Shown piece by piece: positions 57,106-64,000 of a stretch of 64,000 nt of DNA. This stretch comes from Bombyx mori. Its lineage: Eukaryota; Arthropoda; Insecta; Lepidoptera; Bombycidae. How positions within the stretch are numbered: the stretch's first letter is position 1; each line of letters opens with the position of its first letter. The DNA lies in assembly GCF_030269925.1 (NCBI RefSeq), contig NC_085116.1, forward strand, positions 3,224,001 through 3,288,000, read 5' to 3'. The notes beneath the pieces are model-generated. The model worked only from the letters and a program-made list of their open reading frames with translations, did not search any database and was not told the origin of the DNA. Made by a program: the position numbers and the translations under genes.

Positions 57106-57392
57106 TACTTCTTCAAGTCTTTCGTGATTGCCTTTAAAAACTCTGTTACGTCTGGTTGCCGAAGCAATTCTGCTTTTTTGTAGTTCAGTACTTCGCGTAA
57201 AATATTACTACTATCTTCTATGTTCGGGACAGTATTTGTGTTCGGATCGTAGCTCGTACTTGGTTTGCTGTACCCGGCGCTCGTGTCGGAAACGTCAGTG
57301 TTTTTCTTGTCTTTCAAATAAGACTGTAATCGCTCTAAAACAGCCTTGTTGTCACTTTCTTTCTTTTCTGGGCTATAACCTTCTCTCGACAT
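57105..57392 (-). CDS. 95-codon ORF overlapping the RRN3 start (TAATG)
   Basis: Starts MSREGYSPEKKESD and ends ITKDLKK; the stop TAA (57107-57105) shares its last base with the RRN3 ATG (57105-57103). The product is hydrophilic, with a helical N-terminus (VLERLQSYLKDKK), a Ser/Thr/Pro/Asn-rich middle and a helical C-terminus (EVLNYKKAELLRQPDVTEFLKAI). I do not recognise the family. The sequence is continuous with RRN3 and has no visible donor that would skip it, so both could sit on one mRNA, RRN3 being reached by termination-reinitiation. It could instead be expressed from its own shorter transcript. The well-balanced codons and length argue that it is translated; function unknown. Confidence 0.65.
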   Translation of the reverse strand: MSREGYSPEKKESDNKAVLERLQSYLKDKKNTDVSDTSAGYSKPSTSYDPNTNTVPNIEDSSNILREVLNYKKAELLRQPDVTEFLKAITKDLKK

Positions 57393-58631
57393 AGCTTAAC
57401 GGTAACTCTAAGTTTTACATTGTGTACAATGTTGCTGATGTTTTATTGATTAATATTTATGATGAATTAACGGAAAATGTACACGTACGTTCAAATTAAA
57501 CCACCTAAACCTAATTCTTCACCTCAGTTCCTTTTATGAACACGTGCGCAACGTGCGCGGAACTTTTTGACTTTCTATTTGACACGCCGAAATTTGTCAT
57601 TTTGGTTTGATTTTTCTATCTTCAAAAGGCAAAGAATAAAATGACTATACGTTAGTCTTTTCTTTTGAAAGACTCGAACCAAGTCTTTTTCGAAAGAAAG
57701 CATAATTAATTTTGTGGCTTGAAGAATTAGACGCCTAATAAAATCGTATTAAGCGCTGCCACCATGTTAGTGTCTAAATACTGCACATATTAGTTGAGGT
57801 ATTGGTCTCTATTAAAACTTTTTATTTTTAGATTTATTGTCTATTTCGATGAGAGCCCTTTTGCGTTTTGTCATTAAACTATCGACAGCACTTATTTTCT
57901 GTGTATAGTTTTAATGTTATAAATAAGTTAGTTCTGACTTCAATAATTAATGTCATCAGTTTGAGCTTGAGCTGATTTATCGATTTAATGTTTTAAAAAA
58001 AATTGTATTATTGCAATGAAAAGTTTTATTTTCCCAATTTAGGAATGAAACTCGTATAAAAACTCCGTAGATAATACACATGGTAAAAAATTACTCCGAT
58101 CTGGCCAATCGACTCCTATTTTAGATTAATTAAACTTTGTCTATTATTTTCCCCTAAGTAGAAACACTGAGTTAAAAAGTTACAAATCTATTGAACGTAC
58201 GAACGATCGAATTTTTTTGATAGTATTATAAATATTAGATTATTCATATAAACTCCGCTTTATTTTGTCTGTCAATACTTATTGAATTCAATAGAGATAC
58301 AACATATATAAATAAGAATATAAGAGAATACAGTAGAGATGAATGTTGTGTCTGCATTACAGATTACGAATGTGATTTGATGTTAGACTGCATGTACGGT
58401 ACCTACCTACTTGAATTTTTGACGTTTGTCGTTTATCTGTGACTTTTCATTTCTCAATGAAATTGGGAGGGGTGGAATGCGTGTGTATTTCGGAATTCCG
58501 GATTTAATCTTCATTTTGTATTATCATTATCAGTGTGTGTGTTGTGTTGGAAAACTTTAAAATAATGAACTGTACAAATAAAGTGTGATTTGATTTGTTT
58601 CCTTTTTTAATTGTCTTGATAATCATGCAAA
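57393..58631. promoter_or_regulatory. Head-to-head upstream region of RRN3 and the G-alpha gene
   Basis: The RRN3 unit leaves to the left and the G-alpha gene to the right. No ORF of note lies within. Near 57535-57570 there is a CpG-containing stretch ('acacgtgcgcaacgtgcgcg') fitting the RRN3 promoter. I cannot place start sites. Confidence 0.5.
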
Positions 58632-59132
58632 ATGGCCAACGATTTGTGGTCATGTACCTGCTGTACAGAGGCTCTGACTTGTTGGCTGCGTCTGAAGCTA
58701 TCGCCGGAGGAGATAGAGCAACGATATAGGAGTAAAGAGATCGACAGAATACTCGAGAAAGATAAGCAAACTTTGCGGCGGCAGGTGAAGCTGTTGTTAC
58801 TCGGCGCGGGTGAAAGCGGAAAGTCAACATTCCTCAAACAGATGAGAATCATACACAAAGTGAAATTCGAACCGGAACTCGTGCGGGAGTACCAGCATGT
58901 GATATATCAGAACATTGTCAAAGGCATACAGGTGTTAGTGGACGCAAGAGACAAACTCGCGATACCATGGGAGAATCCGCGGAATTTGGATATCGGCCAG
59001 CAAGCACTGCACTTCAACAGCACGGCGTCGCTCGACAGCCGACTCTTCATGCACTACGCGCCGCACATACACTCATTGTGGTTAGACAGAGCCATAAAAA
59101 GGGCATATGACAGGCGAAGAGAATTTCAATTG
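58632..59132 (+). CDS. cta: G-alpha-12/13 subunit (concertina-like), first coding exon only
   Basis: 167 residues from MANDLWSCTCC to RREFQL, before GTAAGT at 59133 (phase 0). It is the N-terminal part of a heterotrimeric G-protein alpha subunit of the G12/13 class, which signals to RhoGEF/Rho; fly Concertina drives gastrulation cell-shape change. Visible: cysteines at 8, 10, 11 and 17 for palmitoylation, no Gly2 for myristoylation, the KEIDRIL helix, P-loop GAGESGKS at about 58-65 with FLKQMRIIH, then the helical-domain stretch with VLVDARDKL and ending AYDRRREFQL, as in vertebrate G-alpha-13. Switch regions and the C-terminus must be in later exons, which I cannot find in the remaining 4.9 kb. 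The ATG (aaaatggcc) is in good context; an out-of-frame ATG lies 7 bp upstream. Confidence 0.92.
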
Positions 59133-59178
59133 GTAAGTTATATACAATAAACAAAGCAATTGCAATGTATTCCTACCT

Positions 59179-59230
59179 AAGTATATATTATAATGCAAAA
59201 TTTGGTGGGTTTGCATTATAATATATACTT
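59179..59230. repeat. Perfect 21-bp inverted repeat, 10-nt loop
   Basis: Arms 59179-59199 and 59210-59230 are exact reverse complements, AT-rich, 46 bp past the G-alpha donor. Confidence 0.9.
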
Positions 59231-59589
59231 ATTTATTACAATTGGTTTTTATGTGACACTCTGGCTTTCAAATAAATTCCTTTTGCCAGATATTTATTGT
59301 TAAAAGTTTTAATTATAGCTAAATATAACAAGAAAGGTAATGCTTAATTGGAATAAACTATTTTATAGTACAGCCATATAAATAGAAATGTTACTTGTCT
59401 TCAAGGTTAGTGGTGGCAATCACATTGTGATGTCTACACTGGTAAATATCTAGTTGTATGATGTCTAGGTGTCTAGATGTATGATGTTGATGTATGTATG
59501 GTTGTATGTATGCACAAGGGTTCATAAATGTTATAGACAATATAGTTTACAAACAAAGGAAATATCCTTTAAGTGTAATATTTTCATCC

Positions 59590-59900
59590 TTGTGTCATAA
59601 ACTGTCATACTCCTGAACCATTAACGGTGCTCTTAGGTACCTCAAGCACCAGTCACCGTCCTCACCAAACCCGTCGACAAAGGACTCAACGAGTAAATTA
59701 ACCCATAAAGACAGCCCACTGTGTTTCTCCCAGGATCTTCTCAGTGGGTCGTGTTTCTGATCCGGTGGTAGATTCTGCAAAGCACTGCTTTAGTTAGGAC
59801 CAGTGTTAGCAACACTTCCGATTTGAGCCCGGACAGCTCACCTGCATGCTAGGGTAAAGCTGAAATAGCCTCTGAAGGCTATCCAGCATAGGTACAAAAA
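59590..59900 (+). mobile_element. BMC1/L1Bm LINE 3' end
   Basis: Runs from 'accattaacggtgctctta' through 'agcccactgtgtttctcc', 'tcttctcagtgggtcg' to 'gctgaaatagcctctgaagg' and a short A-run, in the order of the copy at 31380-31690. Confidence 0.8.
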
Positions 59901-60644
59901 AACTTGTGTTCCCGGTCAGAGGTAGCAAAATCATTTTATTGTTATCAATGCTTGTTTTTTTTTACCTTACAGTTGACAAAAATTGTGTTGGAAGATTTCA
60001 TTACATAGATAGAAAAAGGTAATTTAAGCATGTGAAAAAAAGTGTGATCAAAAATTTTAAGAGAGATAGTTAATTTAAATGAACCGGTCTCTTATACGAG
60101 AAAGGCACAACTAAAAATCTAAAACCTTTATAAAGTCATTTTGTTTGGAATTCAAAACTACTTATGTCAATTGTTACAGTAAAACATTTGCTTAGCATAT
60201 TTCACATTCAATAAAGTTTATTGACCTTTATTACATTAACTTGATAAAAATGCCATTGTTTTCTTATTGTTAGTCAGCTCCTTTTTCATTTAAAAACAAG
60301 GTCTTTGATAAATATTATCTTCATCATTAAGAAACTGGTTTGTGTAAAAGTATTCTGGGTTTATCAATAGACCAATTATTGTACCAATAACAGTAAGAGT
60401 TGCTGTTTGAAAAGGTTTTATATTTAATGTGAATAAAATATGCTAATATTAATCTCTTCCTAGATCTTGTTAATGTTGAAGTTAAAAAATTATCCAATTG
60501 GCCTAAAGCCAAATATGAGTTGAAAATGTTTTCATCTTCGTTACTTTGACACCATAATAAATTGGTACATATTCTGCTGCAAGAGAACTTGTTGGCTTAT
60601 GCTGATGACTTTACAAGCATGTCTTTCACGAACTTACTTTTATC

Positions 60645-60850
60645 TGGTAGGGCATGTTGTGAGCCCACACAGTTAGAAACCACCACCTTGCCTATTTTAA
60701 TGCTGTGAAGCAATAATGCATTTCGATTTGACGGTTGGGACAGCATTTCTACTGTAAACCGAAGACAGAACTCATGCCCCGAGGTGGGTGGTCAGCATTT
60801 ACGTTGTCCATATCTATGGTCTTTATTAGCGACTTAACACCAGATGGAGC
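60645..60850 (+). mobile_element. Degenerate Bm1 SINE
   Basis: Bm1 blocks 'gtagggcatgttgtgagccc', 'gaagcaataatgcatttcg', 'gaggtgggtgg', 'gacttaacaccagatgg', diverged. Confidence 0.7.
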
Positions 60851-61864
60851 TAATTAAACTTAACAACCATTTTGAATATTCACCTTCTTTTGAGACCTGG
60901 TATATTTAAACACACTAAAAATGAACAATAAAAAGAATTGACTTGTATTTATTGAAAATGTATACCTTATCACAGCAAATAGTAGGGCTATAGTGACCAT
61001 AAACTACAATTTTTTCTAGATTAGCATACTACTAAATTATTATTAAACCTAAATTATAATTTAAAACATTTCTGCCAAACTAAGGTTTTTTCATATCAAC
61101 CTCACCTATTAATGTTATAACCACCATTGTTGTAGTTAATGGCTTATCTAAATTAAAAGTCACATTAATACAGAATAGATTAGGTACAATATTTTGTTTT
61201 AAAATTTAATTGTTTCATGCATTTGTCGTGGTAATTCATTTTATTTTTTAGCTGCTTCAATAAATACTTCTCTATAATTTTCTCCATAATACTTACTTTA
61301 TTACCTCTGTAATAAATGGTTGTTTAAACAATGACAATGTAAATAAACCTGAAATAGAATTTTTTGTAAATGTTAAGATGGTTAAATTATAATATCTTTT
61401 TGTTAACTTTGAATTGATATTTAGTAAGAAGAGGATATTATTATACAATTATGAACCAACTTTGTCAAAGCTACAGATATTTTTTATTTGAATGGTCCCT
61501 GTTTATCATATATGAAATTGACTTGTTTTCTTTACTGAGTACATGGATTTCGACATATTAATTTACACAATTTCCACCGATACCCAGAATGTATTGATTG
61601 GCCTGAGATCGTCATATCAGGAAGATTAAACTCCTAGATGAACAATGTTCTAGAATTTAAGATGCTGTTACTTCTGACGGTGTGTGTTAGAGTGCAAAGA
61701 AAAAAAAAACAAAAAAAAGATATGAAAATTTTTGCAGTGGTTATCACTATAGTCTTCTGTACGAAAGGTGTAAAGTATTATAGTGAACTGAGATCAAACT
61801 GTAAAAACGTAGTTCTAATTACGTTCACGATTCGCGAAAATCGAAGAGAATACATACTTTTTTT

Positions 61865-62010
61865 TCCTACCTAAGCTCACCGGGCTAGTAGGTTAGCTCA
61901 CGGGGCTCAAACCTGATGACGTTGCTAACACGAACCCGCTTCGCAGAATCTACCACCGGATCGGAAACGCGACCCACTGAGAAGATCCGGCGTGAAACTC
62001 AGTGGGCTAA
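61865..62010 (-). mobile_element. BMC1/L1Bm LINE 3' fragment
   Basis: Complement of the BMC1 end: 'gctcacggggctcaaacctg', 'gcagaatctaccaccgga', 'gcgacccactgagaagatcc', 'ggcgtgaaactcagtgggct'. Confidence 0.8.
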
Positions 62011-62211
62011 AGAAGAGAATACGACATAATAAGTATGACCTATTATGTAATTTACATCAGCGGAAGTTAATTCGGGTCTCGTTCATGTAATGCGGTTGCG
62101 AGGTCTAATTAAGAAATCAAATCGGATTCCCGGAAATATCTACTACGGGCACACTTTGCTGGTAATTAATTAGCTGGCCACCACAATTCTGTCTCATATA
62201 GGATTTTTATT

Positions 62212-62385
62212 TATTGCTTAGATGGGTGAATAGACATTAACAACTTATGCGACGGCACCCTGAGAAATTAGTTCTAACTCAATACTATAACGGCTGCCCC
62301 ATCCTTGAAAATTGAACGCATTATTTATTCGCGACAAATAAGCGTGGTACTTACCGGTGCGGGGTCTTAGTCCACCAGTAAAACA
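62212..62385 (-). mobile_element. Degenerate Bm1 SINE
   Basis: 'ttattgcttagatgggtga', 'taacggctgccccatcctt', 'tccaccagtaaaac' in Bm1 order, with deletions. Confidence 0.65.
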
Positions 62386-64000
62386 GTGTTAACAGGAAGC
62401 TATGTTGTTTAAATGTTCACATTGTTGATGTTGGATGATGGCAAACCCTGATCAGTCCGAAATTATGAAATTGACTTCATGTCTTTAAATAAATTGAAAA
62501 TATCGTAGTACGTGTTCAATTTCGAACCTGCCTTTTCTTGATTGAGAAGCACGCGTGATACGGCGAGTCACGACTGTGCTTGGTTAAAGGGTAGGTAGGA
62601 TTTTATACAAAAACGAGACTTATTTTGGGCGCATATTGTACATCTTTCATAGCATCCGGTCCTGCAAGGCTCCGACCCGCTCTGTAAACTACATAATGAA
62701 AAATATATTTTCGTATTAGACCCCACGCACACTGCCGGAAGCTGTACGGATCGTTCATCTTCCAATATTCGCACATTAGAGAATATTACATAAACTTCCC
62801 AGCGTAAATACGGACCACACGTGTGAACCATTATTAAAGGCATTCTCGATTTTTGTAATCGAAGACAGATTGAGTTCACGTGAATTTATGCGCATGCGCG
62901 CATGGACATACCACTAGACAGACAAAGCCACAGCCGAGAATAGAAAGCATCTATCTATAAGGATTCTTTTCAAATATCGTTCGAATAATAGGGATATAAA
63001 TCGTAGCGTTGCGGAAACACGAAGAAATTCCGGAGTTGGATGGTGCGTCGAAAATATCGGAAACACGCGTTAAGGTCGCACGTGACTCAAGCTATCATTC
63101 AAAGAACTCTGGATTTTAACTAAACCTTTATTTATACAAGCCGATATAGCAATTGTTTTCTCATTAAAAAAAAAACCGGTTCCCTAGTTACTGAACACAA
63201 AACTAGCCAATCATTGAAAGTCCATTTACGATAAATAAAAATTAGTACTAGCAAGAGCAACGTATCTGGCAAATATTTAGATTTTTTCTTACGTATGGTA
63301 TTGGTCATTTAATAATCTATATAAATGGACTACTGACTTTACCACTATTGAATAACCTAATCACTTAATTAAATTATAATTAAAAAAAACAGTAACCAAA
63401 GACGCTTGAAAGAATTTTTGAGGTATATTTCTTAAAAAGTTTCTTTTCAGTAGATCGTAACCTTCATCTAGTTTACGTTTTCATTTAAACCGGAACTAAT
63501 GTAATAAAAACAATTAAATTCAACGGCAAAGTGAATTTAATTTATCGCAGTGGCGCGAACGCACGATGAATAAATAAAACTCCTAAGTATTGTAATTGCA
63601 TTCCGTATCTTCTACGATTAGTCACATATTTGTTGCGTCATGAGTCACAAACAAACTGGTTGATGCCACCAAAGTACATGGACTATTGAAAACCGATATT
63701 ACGTTGATTATAAACTTCTATTGGAATAACGATAGCGAAGAGATAATAAAGATTATTACTTCAATTCAATTTTATCGAGTTATATTGCTTATTGTGAATT
63801 AATGAATCTTAAAAATGTCCTACATACCTTTAGTGTCTGCAAATGTAGTTTAGTCATGTTTAATAACTATAAAAATCTTTATTGATTTTTTTTTTGCAAA
63901 ATCAGGAAATAATCGAATATATTGCTAATTGATCAGATACATACTTGAGTATAGTTTTAGTAATTTAGACGAGGTATTTTTTTTTTACAAAAGTGTGCGA

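Larger units (their letters stand above)
59133..64000. other. Start of G-alpha intron 1
   Basis: AT-rich intronic sequence with a palindrome, BMC1 and Bm1 copies (listed separately). I searched by eye for the expected next exon (a VKYFLDN-like start) and did not find it, so the intron is at least 4.9 kb. Confidence 0.55.

Noticed and set aside
56650..57392. The 95-codon ORF as the N-terminus of RRN3
   Set aside because: The frames differ and a stop separates them; no GT..AG pair joining them was found, and RRN3 has a suitable own Met.
62568..62879. 103-aa minus-strand ORF
   Set aside because: Cys-rich look by chance; no recognisable domain, no start context or neighbours.
1..64000. CRISPR array or bacterial-type system
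   Set aside because: No regularly spaced repeats; the DNA is clearly insect nuclear.

Overview
The window is insect nuclear DNA, almost certainly from a silkworm (Bombyx mori or a very close relative). It has AT-rich introns, many copies of the tRNA-headed Bm1 SINE, fragments of the BMC1/L1Bm LINE, Helitrons and mariner-like elements. Genes are multi-exon with GT..AG introns. I joined exons by hand from splice signals, reading phase and remembered family alignments. No database search was run.

Layout. (1) 366-2303, +: TXNDC17/TRP14 (thioredoxin-like), with two candidate first exons that carry different CxxC motifs. (2) 39290 down to 4720, -: a SEC14-like CRAL-TRIO plus GOLD lipid-transfer protein, 10 coding exons, 408 aa, with a first intron of about 23 kb. 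That intron contains, on the opposite strand, a complete armadillo-repeat gene (ARMC4/ODAD2, Drosophila gudu; 16759-22206, 660 aa). It also contains a full-length non-LTR retrotransposon with two intact ORFs and matching target-site duplications (33470-39090). (3) 41494-40559, -: POLR2M/Gdown1, an RNA polymerase II regulator. (4) 45011-47670, +: RBM18; its first exon was not found and one conserved 3' splice site lacks AG. (5) 57105-48838, -: RRN3/TIF-IA, the RNA polymerase I initiation factor, 7 coding exons, 561 aa. It is preceded by a 95-codon ORF whose stop overlaps the RRN3 start (TAATG), which suggests a dicistronic mRNA. (6) 58632-59132, +: first coding exon of a G-alpha-12/13 gene (Drosophila concertina); the rest lies beyond the window.

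The genes are mostly housekeeping (redox, lipid traffic, Pol I and Pol II regulation, RNA binding, G-protein signalling) plus one cilium/sperm gene (gudu). They do not form one pathway. RRN3 and the G-alpha gene face away from each other across about 1.2 kb. RBM18 and RRN3 converge and their poly(A) signals nearly touch.

Mobile DNA fills most of the rest: at least a dozen Bm1 copies, BMC1 and RTE fragments, Helitrons (one with a clear empty site in a paralogous repeat), a dead mariner, several TIR/MITE elements, an internally deleted LINE-like family with 12-bp TSDs, and several near-perfect palindromes with 18-22 bp arms. I saw no CRISPR array, rRNA or functional tRNA gene. The observations most worth checking are the RRN3 dicistron, the TXNDC17 alternative first exons, the RBM18 splice site, the nested gudu gene and the apparently intact LINE.
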